NCBI GenBank assembly: GCA_037976565.1 | Contig: CP137666.1 | Location: 59,909,413 to 59,973,412, forward strand | Length of the DNA: 64,000 nt | Direction: 5' to 3' | From: Mesocentrotus franciscanus | Lineage: Eukaryota > Echinodermata > Echinoidea > Camarodonta > Strongylocentrotidae | Shown here: one piece after another, positions 25,201 through 36,591 of the stretch | How positions within the stretch are numbered: the first letter of the stretch is position 1 | Layout of the letters: each line of letters starts with the position of its first letter | Program-made: the position numbers and the translations under genes | The notes under the pieces: generated by a model | Database searches by the model: none | What the model was told of the DNA's origin: nothing | Seen by the model: only the letters and a program-made list of their open reading frames with translations

Positions 25201-27706
25201 AGTTCAGTTCAGCTCATAATAACGATGATGGTAATTAATTAAAATGCTCCAATGCTGTAAGGAATTATTTACACAAAAAAATTGTCAATGATTTTTTGAT
25301 TTTGGGGGAGTTGTTATCATTCCATTGCTTGATTAAGACCAATGCAAATGTTACATACAGATGTAAATGTACAGATGTATGAGTGTTTTCTTACCCTTTG
25401 TCGCATTTTTCCGGAGCCTCATTCTTCTGCCTTTCTTGCCAGAGTTCGGCCTCGAGGTGTTGTGTGAATAGTATAGCCTCCTCAAGCTGTTTATCCCTGT
25501 TTTCTCGCAACCTGTTGATTTCTTTTACAAGTTTGACAACTCTTGTCGACTCGGTCTCATTGAAGCCGAGATTCATCTTTTTTTTATAGCAATTATCGAT
25601 GAGTTGAAGATTTCCATTGCTTTGGTGGAATTTCTTAACCTCAACAAGCAAAGCGAGACATTTTGCATCACATGTCTGCAGAGCTCTTCGCATGTCTTCT
25701 ACAACTTCTCGCAGACAGTTGTTCTCTGCTCGTAGAATTACCACCTCCTCGTTTCGCGCCAAAATACTCATGCGGTCTTCTCGCTCGGAGTTGTTAGCTG
25801 TGTGGATATCAAAGTGTTCTCTGTTGTCTCCATCTGTGAACGAAGTAGTGTTGAAAAATAATCACATTTGTTATTTAACCAGAATGAAATATAATTGTAT
25901 ATGATGTAATAGTTGCAGTGGTCTTTAACACTATGTTAAAAACCAGAATTGAGCATGCAGTGAGAACAGTCCATCTCTCTCAAGAGATTATCTGTCTCAT
26001 TGAGTATTTGAAGCAATTTCTTTTTAATTAGTACAAATTGTTTTTTGTATTTTCATCAAGATTCACCGTAAGTATCATCAGGTTTAAACGTGTTGATGCC
26101 TGTATCTTTCATTTTGATATGGCGTGGCTGCTATGAGTACTGTCGGGAACACAAAAATATATCCATACCCTCAAAAAAGGTAATAGTACTGCACGTACAA
26201 AATGAATGACATGTGGTAACGTTGTTGTTGATGCTGCTTTCAATGGAGAGGCAGAGTATAGTGGAGTAAGGTTTTTGGACCTTACTGTGTAATCAAAACA
26301 GGTTATCAAAGCGTTTTTCAAATATCTGTTTGTGGTATGTTATTAGTCAAGGTAATGAAGAATAATTTTTCTTACTTACCTTTGAAAATGGGTGTTTTTC
26401 CCTGCTTGTAGAGTACAGAGTGGAATACTTCCAAGACAGATCGATATTGGAAGCATTCTGTGCACATCTGACGTAACACCAACCCCTGTCTATCAGGAAC
26501 GTTGATACCAGCTTCAACCATGTCATCATCACTCCTCCATCTGTTCTGGTTTCCTCTCCTCTTCCCTTCATCCTCCGACTTGCAGTCCTCATCGTTGATC
26601 TCGGCGAACATATCGATCAGCCGTGAATGGAAATCTTGGAAGTCAATCCCGTCATCATTGCCTTCGAGTCCACTCTCCTCATTCACGCTGTCGTCGTCTG
26701 CTCCGAGAAGCAGGCAGAGGATCTTAAAATCATCCGATGAAATAGTTTTTGGCTCAGCATCATCTCCATTTGGACCAGTGATGCGATCCCGGTTGCCAAG
26801 GTGGAAGAAGACTTCTTGGATGTATTGGTCGATGCCGGTTGAGAGGACAACGATCTCATTGTTGATGCTAGCTTCTTGAGACATACGGTTGTAAGCGTAC
26901 GACAACGCGCTTGTCAACCACTGAGACCGTTGGGTTGAAAGGATGACACTTTGGGACTTAATCTTTGAAAACAAGATGAATAAAGAGAAAACAATAAAAA
27001 GGGGAGGGACGAGAGGGGAGAGAGGGGAGAGGAGGTACAAAAATGGTTGGTGATCATAGCATTTTTAAATTGAATCATAGTGCAACAATATCAAAATTAT
27101 CTGAATTTTGCATATGACCCGTGCTCGCTTGTGTAGCTATACATGATAATACAGGCGGATGAGAGGCATAGGTCTATATAATTATGCTCCAAAATTAAAT
27201 AGGGAAGCGAAGAATGGTGAGGCAGATTTTTTATATTTTTTAAGAGAGTGGGAAAAGGAGAGAGAGAGAGGGGAGAGCGAGATCGATCGAGGGGGGGGGG
27301 GGGGGTGTGATGGGTGAAAAACGTAAAATTAAAGAAGATATACCCTCCCCAATGTCGTGTACCCTCAAACTACTCCACTACATTATGATAACAAGTTATA
27401 GTAAAATTTAATCTCGTCTACCATGTTTACCCTTCGTTTCACATAAATATATTTCTGACTACTTCCCGGGTATATCTAATGCAACAATTTTCTTTCACTC
27501 ATTACCACGTTCCAGTACTTCTCGATCACCCAATTAGATTACACATGTGATGGGTCTTCTGGACACAATGTTAATCATCGAATAGCTTTTTCTTTTTCTT
27601 TTCTAATTCTAAATCATAAGCTTCCCAAAATAACTTTCTTACATACCTTAACTGTCGATTGAATGTCTCTCTTCATGATTGTTGTGTTTTCGTCGTCTGC
27701 AAGCAT
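19201..27706 (-). CDS. EF-hand-like and coiled-coil protein, resembles EFCC1; eight exons
   Basis: Minus-strand exons, in order: 27706-27647 (start ATG), 26962-26380, 25833-25395, 23420-23263, 22707-22548, 21006-20848, 20000-19910 and 19343-19201 (stop TGA). All introns have GT/AG borders. Phases agree at every junction except between 23420-23263 (ends with one base over) and 22707-22548 (begins with one base over), where one base or a small exon is missing. The product would be about 597 residues. The N-terminal part resembles EF-hand and coiled-coil domain protein 1 in the NEIVVLSTGIDQYIQEVFFH block, as I recall that family, and the rest is mainly coiled coil. Function is not established. 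The start is the first ATG of a 20-codon exon joined in phase to exon 2. An alternative is another coiled-coil protein family. Confidence 0.72.
19560..19870. repeat. (TTC)n microsatellite tract in an intron
   Basis: A CT-rich tract culminates in an interrupted (TTC)n array at about 19680-19826. It lies in the intron between the last two exons of the EFCC1-like gene. The long open frames on both strands (poly-Ser, poly-Phe, poly-Lys) are consequences of the repeat. Confidence 0.9.
21064..21118. repeat. (TG)n microsatellite
   Basis: Nearly pure TG repeats with a few GC substitutions lie in the intron just 5' (on the minus strand) of the 21006-20848 exon. Confidence 0.9.
25395..25833 (-). CDS. 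Exon 3 of the EFCC1-like gene: coiled coil
   Basis: The exon encodes a Glu/Arg/Leu-rich helix with heptad spacing, seen for example in RAENNCLREVVEDMRRAL and KLVKEINRLRENRDKQLEEA. It begins after TTCGTTCACAG and ends before GTAAGAAAA. Two leftover bases join one base of the next exon to give Gly, so the border is phase-supported. Later exons continue the coiled coil: 22707-22548 with NIANLEIEMKELKETLRQVE, and 21006-20848 with RLSTMEEELGDAIVLIMRLR. The final two exons give a short non-coiled C-terminus. Confidence 0.75.
26380..26962 (-). CDS. Exon 2 of the EFCC1-like gene: degenerate EF-hand region
   Basis: This exon encodes a helical block (RSQWLTSALSYAYNRM, then NEIVVLSTGIDQYIQEVFFH), followed by two EF-hand-like units. 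The first runs across an acidic loop ending TISSDDFKILCLLLG. The second has an acidic stretch and DGIDFQDFHSRLIDMF. Neither loop keeps a full set of calcium ligands in standard spacing, so calcium binding is doubtful. The exon ends with a Cys-containing segment (CTECFQYRSVLEVFH). Its acceptor follows TTTTCAAAG and its donor is GTAAGTAAG. It joins exon 3 after one leftover base, giving Asp at the junction. Confidence 0.72.
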
Positions 27707-27907
27707 CTTTTCTAAATACTCCTCCTCTTAATTGAACATCCGCATCGCACGATGGATAATGACCGAATGAACTCACTTGAAACTAACTGGTCCATCATCA
27801 ACGACCCAATCATCTCTCTCTCTCTCTCTGATCTCATTCTCAATACCTCCGATTGCATTTTTTCTCTCTCCCTGCAACTCACCCCACTTTTTTTGTCTCT
27901 CTTTCTA

Positions 27908-27947
<40 letters not shown>

Positions 27948-29523
27948 ACACACACACAATCTCTTTCCTTTTCTTCCTTTCTATCTCTTTCTCTCTCTTT
28001 CTCTCTCTTTCTCATTTCATCTCTTTCTTTCCCTGAAGTTTGCCTTCTCCATCTCTTCATTAGTCATTCGCCATCTCATTGTCACACTCAATCTCCCTGT
28101 CTCTCTCCCTCTCCCTCTCTCTGTATCTGTCTCTTTTTCATTTATCACTCTCTTCTCTTTGTCTTAATTTCACATTTCTTATGTCATAGCATTGTAAACG
28201 CCCTCTCCCTCTCTCTCTCTCTCTCACGCACATCGGCTCACGAAGCACACACTCTCTTCAGGACCACATTGGTATCACCCACTCTGCGGTTTACACACTT
28301 TCCTATTAAAAAATGTTCAAGAAAAATACCCAACTTGTTGCCCCAACATAGTATGCATACACGTATAAGCCGATAAACTCCAATTTAAAAACCTAACTTG
28401 CCAAATGAAATAGACAAAACAATCGATTTGTAAAGTCTTGTTCTTGCCAGGAATGTTAGGATTTAAATACAGTAAGGTAATTACTGCATAATCCCGCGAT
28501 TCCATTCTATGCATATAGAATATCATTCCGACGAATTTCACACATAAATTATACACACACACGCGCACGCACCCATGCTTATTCTCCCGTTTATAACACA
28601 AAGGTGTTACTTTCATGATGAGTTCATCACCTTTCACTCGTCCCTCGCAGACATTCCTCCTATCCCCTTGCGGCAAGACTTGAAGAGGGAGTGTTTGGCG
28701 TTTCCCGGAGGCGGGTACACGTTGCGTATTGCATGCCCGATTAGCCGCACGATAATCGCTTCATCATGGACGCCTTACGCTGCAATTGCTGATAATAATA
28801 AGTTTTTGCATCATATCAGGCGTCATATTTTCCCCCTTCAAATTCAAGCTTTGTTTTTTATTCATGATCACATGAACTTATATTCTCATTTCGATTATTA
28901 GGTTTTCAATATACTATTATATTTCTTTGTATTGTAATGTGCATCTATAAATTTCTGTATTTTTTGTTCTAATTGAATGTTTTTTAAATTTTGTATTTTT
29001 GGAACAAGCTTTGCTGACCTTTTTTTGTTTAATCCTGTATCAAGGAATAAATAAATAAATGAATAAATATCGCATTGAGAAAGGAATCCCCTCCGAAAGT
29101 TGTCTGACTTCTAATTGCAGAATACAGGATTATCTGGCAGGGGCACAAGTTCTAAAATTAACTGAAAGAAAGAAAATGTGATCGAAATTTTTTGTGTGTG
29201 CCATTTTGAGTAAAGAATTCTCTTGAAATCTTTCTGGAAAACAATTCTGCACTTATTTCAGCAAATCGTTTTCCCCCTTATGTTTAGACCTTTACTGCGA
29301 CACTTTATTTTTATATTATTTTCATTTCCGTTGTTTTTGCAACTACATTTACAAGAGAACTTCGAAGTCTATAGCCACGAACATCACTTTAAGTTAACGG
29401 TTTGTCGTGTGTACCTATAGTGATATATGTGATAACTCAGCACCCTCTAAAAAGAGATCTAATTACCCTGGATCTGCCGCTGTTCGGTAATAAATTATAG
29501 AATAAATACGCGGGTGAAGAGCT
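27707..29523. other. Upstream flank of the EFCC1-like gene; CT-rich runs, no gene
   Basis: Pyrimidine-rich simple sequence dominates 27815-28230, with (CT)n at 27815-27830, 27910-27945 and 28205-28225. The 5' UTR and promoter of the minus-strand gene should lie here, but no TATA box or initiator could be assigned. Open frames in this stretch are low complexity. Confidence 0.5.
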
Positions 29524-30508
29524 TTAAAGATACTATGTCCCTTTTGCAGCCAACATCAAATTCTGTAGAACTTTGCAGGAACTATGAATATGTCATGTAT
29601 GTCCTATCTGTGAAATTTAAATGTTAGCAGTGTCCTAATATTCAAATTATGCAAGGAAACCCGTTTACTTGCTAGACTTCACTGTCAGACACTATTGAGT
29701 GACTGACTGGCTTTTTTTCATCTTTGGTAATAACATACATAGGTCGCGTTTATCGACCAAATTTTTGCCTAGAATCAGCGTTTTCAAACGTCTTTCAGGC
29801 AAATTTTTAAGGCGATAAACGCAAAGCCCTATTTCAAACGTCTTTAGATATGGGCATATTGTAACGCCGAAAAAGGTGCGTTTTGAATGTGACATACAGC
29901 CAGAATCACGTTTCTGAGACACGATAAACGCAAAGCTGTTTTGAACCCCACATACAAATCGGACCTTCCCATATAGCTCTATGGACCTTCCCAGGCTAAT
30001 CCGCTTCCAAGGTCAAACGGCGCAAAGCAGCTGGGCAGAGACAAGGCCTTTATTTTGAATCGTGAAGAGACGATAAACGCGACATCCCGAGAATCACGTT
30101 CGTATAGTGGGGTTCGATAGTGGGGTTCGATAGTGGGGTTCGATATGTACATATCTGATGGCAAGACCCGATAAACGCACCCTATAAAGTGAGCTGTAAA
30201 GGGTACATGAGCATTTGTCTACATCAATAACCCACTTCTTGTAATGGCCAAAATTAAACTGATTGAATCTTTGCGCAGCATAAAACGTATGACCATTCGG
30301 TACAATGGTCTGAAAAATCAGACTATTACCTACTGGCTCTATAGCTCCTAAGTCGATTCGACAACTAATAGTCGTTATTTTCCCACTTAAAGACATTTTC
30401 AAGCCCCCCTTTTTTTAGGGAAGTTCTAAATTAGTATTGTCTTTCAAATGCCGTTGGAATTTAACCTTTTCATTTTTTTGGCCTGCAAATGGGACATAGT
30501 ACCTTTAA
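29524..30508. mobile_element. TTAA-flanked element, copy 1
   Basis: TTAA at 29524-29527 and 30505-30508 flanks imperfect inverted ends. The left end begins AGATACTATGTCCCTTTTGC and the right end, on the minus strand, begins AGGTACTATGTCCCATTTGC. A second copy in the same orientation lies at 40744-42052. No transposase is present. This copy contains a nested insert at 29742-30182 but lacks the hAT insert seen in the other copy. Confidence 0.8.
29742..30182. mobile_element. Nested element with GCGTTTATCG ends
   Basis: The insert begins GGTCGCGTTTATCG after a TA (29740-29741) and ends CGATAAACGCACCC before a TA (30183-30184). The sister copy near 40955-40975 reads through the junction without it. 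The interior repeats GATAAACGC several times (near 29814, 29923 and 30071). A short block GTGGGGTTCGATA is tandemly repeated near 30106-30145. TA flanks suggest a Tc1/mariner-like origin. Confidence 0.65.
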
Positions 30509-31830
30509 GTTGAAGCGCGCTAACAATAGTCTTTCTGTAGTACTGTACGTAAGACGTTTTTTCCTATTTGCAGCTTCCTCGGTTAACTTGATTTTCGTGA
30601 TGGAAACCCATCTATAACTTGACCATGCTGACTGAAATTTGTTATCCCATTAAAACCGGGGTATCGATTCCTCATAAAATGGATTTAAGTTTTAAAAAAC
30701 AACTCAGCCCCTGCAATCCCTGTAATTCAAGTGAAACTCACAAGGCTACATCAAAGTTCAAGTAGTCTTCTTTGAATAATGAATCACAGTTTTCTGCGTC
30801 AATTCCGGTCCTGTGCCTCACAAAAGGCTTGGCGGTCGATTAGACACAACAAAAATGCGCATGCTCTACTCGGTCTTTCAATCGTTTTTTACACTAAAAT
30901 CCTTCGGGATATCCCGCCAATTATACCTCCCATTTTGTTGATACAAATTTATTACTCATCATTATCATGATCATGTATGACGACTTTTATTGGGGTGGAA
31001 AATTTGTTTAAACAAAAAAAAAGGAATTTTGTCAAAATTTGCCTATGTGTAATCATATCCCTTTTGCAAAGCGGTAGACTCTCACTCGAGCCATGTATAC
31101 TAGCTCTCAGTGAGGGCTTAATTATTTGAGTTAAACATTTTTTGTTATCAAAAGAGAATGGAATGTATTTTTCTTCTCAACCACAAACTAAATTTTTAAT
31201 ATTCAGTAAACAACTATGAAAAATGACTTTTCGCATAGTCTTGTGTGTGCGTTATTTTTAAATTTTGTTACTTTGGTATTTAACAAAAAATTAGATTTGT
31301 GTTTTGTTTCTATTCTGCTTTATGTAGCTTTTATGTTAGCCCCATCTACATTGTTTACCTTTTAATGTTTTAATGTTCATGTTTATTAACTGATGTAGAT
31401 TATCATTGTTCCTTTATGCTTATGTATCTGTTTTTCATTTGCACTATGTGTCAAATGTGTACAATTATTTTCTTACCTTGTATATTTTTCTGTTTTTTAA
31501 TGTGGAAAATCAATGAAATGAAATATCGTAGTGTAAGGACCCCAAGGCAGAACAGTAATGTTCTATAAACATTGCTGAATTGGGCTTTCCACCGAATTTG
31601 TTTATGTACATGTATTAATATTTCACTTTGTATATTTTACTATGTATAATATTATTATCTGATTTCGGAAATAAAAACAACTACAACAACAACTTTACAG
31701 TGCCAAAGGAAATCGGCACATTTGAAAGGGCCATGTTCAATTGGGAAATGTGTATAATTGGGATGAGAAGACATAATTTCATTTTAGAGTGAGTTCCGAA
31801 TATTTGATAAATGTGATGAAATTGGCTCGG
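30509..31830. other. Intergenic stretch, nothing recognised
   Basis: AT-rich DNA without a supported gene. The plus-strand open frame at 30779-30970 has no recognisable domain. Confidence 0.5.
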
Positions 31831-32046
31831 TGTAAAAATGTCAGAGGTAAAAATGTCAGGGGTAATAATGTCAGAGGTAAAATTGTCAGAGGGAAAAAAG
31901 TCAGAGGTAAAAGTGTCAGAGGTAAAAATGTCAGAGGAAAAAATGTCAGAGGTAAAAATGTGAGAGGTAAAAATGTGAGAGGTAAAAATGTGAGAGGTAA
32001 AAATGTGAGAGGTAAAAATGTCAGAGGGAAAAATGTTAGCGGTAAA
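31831..32046 (+). repeat. 15-bp minisatellite, about 14 units
   Basis: Units match GTCAGAGGTAAAAAT with small variants (GTGAGAGG, GTCAGGGG, GTTAGCGG). Since 15 is a multiple of three, both strands stay open and give repeated Val-Arg-Gly-Lys-Asn or similar. There is no flanking evidence of a real protein. A second array in the opposite orientation lies 1.8 kb away. Confidence 0.95.
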
Positions 32047-32589
32047 GATATAAAAACAAAAGCATGTTACAGGTTGAATATTGGTAATATTTGAATTAGG
32101 CTTATCGAAAAGATATAACGAAGGATTCTCTGCAGTCATTAATTTCAGCGCTGCTTAATTTATTCTTTCTTAAACTTTTATTTACCTTTCTGCCCGAAAT
32201 CGTGACTTTTTGCCCGATTATTGCAGAGTGGAGACGGGGGTGTATCCTTCTTTTGGGGGCATAGTGATCCGGCTGCCTCCCCCTCATATGCCTTTGTCTA
32301 AGCAAGTGATACTGGTACACTGAGCAAACTTCTGGAAAAAACAATGTCAAAAATCGAGAAGTTTGGCCATGAATTATAGGCCTAGTTGTGGCTCGATGGT
32401 GTAATCATTAAATAACAAGAAAAGTCAACACGGCCCCAAAATAGGATGAGATATCACACTGTGAGTCCTCCGCCCCCCACTTCCCCGTCTCTTCTGAAGA
32501 TTGATGGACATTTTAACAGCGTTGCAATGACTATTAAAAAATTTAATTTCCTACAAATGCATATTTCCAACAATTCAACTTTCTTGTGG

Positions 32590-32845
32590 GCTTGATACTT
32601 TGATACTTTGATACAAAGCAGAAAGCCGCCCATGTTACATCTAATGCTAACCGCACCATCACATTCCAGAGAAGCGCGCGCTTTGCAAAGAGTTGATCGT
32701 CGATCACTATTGCGGTATAAATAATCTGGGAGAACATCAATAAGCAGCTTTGATACTCTGATACAAAGCAGAAAGCCGCCCATGTTAAATCAAAATAACG
32801 ATAACCGCACCATCACGTTCCAGATAAGCGCGCTTTGCAGAGGTT
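32590..32845. repeat. Direct duplication, about 155-bp period
   Basis: The blocks TGATACAAAGCAGAAAGCCG, CCCATGTTA, AACCGCACCATCAC and AAGCGCGCTTTGCA occur once at about 32605-32695 and again at about 32758-32840. Confidence 0.8.
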
Positions 32846-33847
32846 TTGTTTAAGCTACATCGTTCTATTATTATTTGCTGTGAGAGATCAAACTCTGAAA
32901 TTGACAAATATTTATTCATGAGTCACATATCAGAAACATAGTTTTATTCTACACATTTATAGCATCATGAGACTGCCTGTATACATGATAATATTGTTTG
33001 AAGGATATTTGGTGCAGGATTTATAAAAGGTGTGCTGGCATACACTGTATACGACAGTTTCCAGCAGGTACATATTCGTACAAGTCTACACATTAAACAA
33101 AATGCATGATGAATTTGGCAGGGAAAAAACAGTTGAAATTGAGGCCGGACTTAAATTGTATTTCTCCCACGTTTCTTAATCACAAACATGATGTTTTTAT
33201 ATAAAGTTACACAGTGTTATGTTTAACCCAACAAATACAATAATTTCTGCCTTTCGAAACGTACTGCATTACTACAAGTCGAAAGCACATGACAAAATAC
33301 CTGGGTAGATATGTCTCAACGTTTATTACTTGTAGGCCTACTATCTGACATTCTTCAAGTGAAGCTTTGATATTGTTTGTTAAACTTTTGTAATAAAGTA
33401 TTGATGAGGGGGACAAAGCATCCATGTCTTTTTCTTAATGTTTTCTTGTCATAACAGTCTTTGCTGGCATGGACATGAAGATGGGTCTAATGACTGAATT
33501 TGTGGAATTTCTGTGCGATCTTTATAACTAATTCCCTGTTTTATCTCATTCAATCTTAATATTCTATGTACTTAGGCCTACTTCCTCAAAACCAAATAAA
33601 CATTAAAACATCAACCAATTTAAAATATCGAAAATGATAGAAATTCATATATGCAAACCTGATCACAAAATATAAGTTTCAAATTTATTTTCCACATTGT
33701 ATTATCCTCAGGACATGTACGAAGTACAATACACAGTCATTTATAAAATATAATAGACTAGCCCAGTAGCTTACGTCTCGACATTTTGTGTGATAAAGTG
33801 CGGAGATATTATGACGGCACCGATTTTTACCCCTACATTTTTTGTTG

Positions 33848-34133
33848 TACCTGACATTTTTTGTGTACCTCTGACATTTTTGCCTCTGACATTTTTGCCG
33901 CTGACATTTTTTACCTCTGACATTTTTTCCTCTGACATTTTTACCTCTGACATTTTTGCCTCTGACATTTTTGCCGCTGACATTTTTTACCTCTGACATT
34001 TTTTCCTCTGACATTTTTACCTCTGACATTTTTACCTCTGACATTTTTACCTCTGATATTTTTACCTCTGACATTTTTTCCTCTGATATTTTTTCCTCTG
34101 ACATTACATTTTTTCCTCTGACATTTTTACCTG
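33848..34133 (-). repeat. 15-bp minisatellite in inverted orientation, about 18 units
   Basis: On the plus strand the unit reads ATTTTTACCTCTGAC, the reverse complement of the 31831-32046 unit, with some 16-base variants. The open frames across it (Phe-Thr-Ser-Asp-Ile runs) are repeat artefacts. Confidence 0.95.
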
Positions 34134-35664
34134 GCACCATGAAATTGTGTGTCTGTTTGATGATATTTGCACCAAAAGAAGTGACATAGAGGTAGGATCA
34201 TTTCATATATGCAGAAATAGTACATACAGAAATAAACTTAGGAGTCAAGATTGAAAATATAACGATTTATTACTTCCGATATCCATCAAACTATTGTTAT
34301 GAATATGCAAATTATACCATTCGGAAGATGCTAATTCCAAGTGATGATCGAGATATAGTACTAAACCACGAATAAAAGGTAACAAACCGTCTTGATTTTG
34401 TATTGTATTAATTTAATTCTCAGTTGTGGAAGGGGATAATGAAGCTAATTGCCCCGACCCAACACTATCAAATGACAAAATGAAGATTATAAAGTATCAT
34501 CACAAACAGGATTCAATGAGACATCATTACAAGGAATCAATGGAGGCTCGATCAAAGGTAATAACATCATAACGCGATAATAGGTGTGCAATCTCATGTA
34601 GAAATAAAGAAGATAAAAAAGGAGAAATTGCAGTGAAGGAATAGAATAAGACTAAAAGTGAAAGGAGGGAAGATAATAATCATGATTTTGATTAATGTAA
34701 CAGAAATTGACCATGGAACAATAATAGCTTGAGCATGGTTCGTAGAATTGTATCGAAATTAAAAAACCGGATTAAATTCAACAATTATGGTCTGAGCTCA
34801 AAAGGAAAGGAGATCCTATTATCAACAACTCGATGAATATATTGTAATAGATGTTTTGACATTTAGTTGGATATAAGACGTTTTTCTAACAAAATGTTGA
34901 TGATTTTAATAGTATTAGGCCTATGTTAATATAGAATCAGTCATACTGAGTCATACTCCATTTATACGGCGAACCATGAACTTTTTGTGACTAGTTTTCA
35001 CCTTTCCCATTTATGAAACAGATTCACAGTTTCTTATTCTTATTATATCTAAAAATTATCACGAGGAATCTAAAAGATGGTTGTCAATGGTTGATTTTAT
35101 CAAAAAAAAATTGTAAAGCGCCTAACGCTAACTATCCTAAAGGCGCTTTACATTACAGTTAGTATGTATTACCCCTATTCAATGTGCACACTCTCTCTTT
35201 ACTTCATGGGGGTCGTCTTCATGTACAGGCACACCCAAATAAATGACGTTTGCACTCGTTCGCCTACCCATTTATACACCTGGGAAGAAAGATGCAATTA
35301 AGATAACGATACGTCCCTGATAAAAAATATATAAAAATAAGCCACGTGACTACCTCAATTATTCACTTTCCTTTCGTGCATAACAAGCCCCTGCAGAGCA
35401 GCCCTTTTTAAAATTTTCTACATAAAAGTAGCAATAAGTAGTCTTTGAAGTGCGCAATAGTTTAAAGTTTCTTGAAGTTATATTTTGAAGAACAGCAACT
35501 AGCAGCATAAACTTATGTCTACATGGGAGATTATCGTACTGTAACAGGTAAAATGGTAAAAGCACGTCTTTCTATGTTAAGATTAAACAAATATTTCATC
35601 TCATGTTAATTGTCTCATTTCTTTACTATTTCATTCAAACTGTTTACATATGTTTTATAATGAG
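34134..35664. other. Intergenic stretch, nothing recognised
   Basis: AT-rich DNA without a supported gene. A short inverted repeat (AAAGCGCCTAACG against AAAGGCGCTTTA) lies near 35115-35150. Confidence 0.5.
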
Positions 35665-35670
35665 TTTATT
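35665..35670 (-). promoter_or_regulatory. Candidate poly(A) signal of the mosaic protease gene
   Basis: AATAAA on the minus strand lies about 130 bases after the stop codon of the protease exon, a suitable distance for the 3' end. It is the closest such hexamer I saw downstream of the stop. Confidence 0.5.
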
Positions 35671-35797
35671 TAATGCATGATTATGATCTCACTTTTACAA
35701 GCACCAACGCTTTTCTGTTCAACATCTGAAATATTCCCGTCGAATAAACAATGTGAAACAAAATTATAGTGGCAAGACATGCTGGATTATGATAGGA

Positions 35798-36591
35798 CTA
35801 ATCTGAGATGTTCCTCTCAATCCAAGAGTGGAATCGTAAGATCTTGGTGTAATAGCCGTACTTGCTATCCCTTGCACAACCTTCGCCCCAGCTCACTATC
35901 CCTAGCTGATACCACCTGTTTTCATGGCGCATGGCAAAGGGTCCACCACTGTCCCCCTGGCATGCATCTTTCTTCTCCTCAGCACTGGCGTAACCCGCGC
36001 AGAACATGAACCTCGTCACCTCAAAAGCTGTGGCATCTTTACACTTCTTGGTTTTAACGAATGGCAGTTCAACCTCTGTGAGATACCTTGGGTATGGCCC
36101 GCCCTCTGCGATCTGCCCCCAACCCGTTACTCTTCCCATCATGTCGGCCTGCAGTAGCATTTTAGCCAGCCAGGCAGGTGGAAGGCATATCGGGCGAATG
36201 TAGTCCGTGAATTCCGCAAAAGGTTGCTTGAGGCGGATGAGAGCAATGTCCTTGTCAAAGCTTTCTTCGTCGAAGTCTTCGTGCTGGATGATCTGGTCAA
36301 CCTCGGCAACGACCTGGTGGTCTTCAGTCGTCAGGGTGTCGTGGTCGCCGAAGTAGAGAAGGATGTCACGAAATTGGAGCTGGTAGAGGACGATGCAATG
36401 GGCTGCAGTAAGGACCCATCGCTGGTTCAGCAGTGTGGCGCCGCATACGAAAGTTCGGTCTGCTTTGTGCCAAATGCGGCCCATATAAGGAGCAGAGCCA
36501 GGGAGGGACTGCTGCCCACCTACCACTCTACCTTCCCTGGGTGCCACGGTGGTGAAAATTGTGGCTTCGGGGGATGTGACTGTCCCACAAA
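35798..36591 (-). CDS. Trypsin-type serine protease domain, single exon
   Basis: The exon begins after TCATACAG and encodes a 20-odd residue linker starting VCGTVTSPE, an activation site EGR/VVGGQQ, and about 240 residues of S1 fold to the stop. Catalytic residues are His in LTAAHC, Asp in DKDIALI and Ser in CQGDSGGP. The Asp in KDACQGD occupies the S1 specificity position, and SWGEGC supplies the Gly that keeps the pocket open, so Arg/Lys specificity is expected. The His-loop disulfide pair (FVCG, AAHC) is present. The Cys of RPICLPP probably pairs with the linker Cys, holding the cleaved chains together. The active Ser codon is AGT. Confidence 0.95.

Noticed and set aside
27752..28376. Ser/Leu/Phe-rich open frames upstream of the EFCC1-like gene
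   Set aside because: Low-complexity CT repeats, in the antisense direction to the gene.
31681..34189. Repetitive open frames of VRGKN or FTSDI type
   Set aside because: They follow directly from 15-bp minisatellites; both strands stay open and there is no other coding sign.
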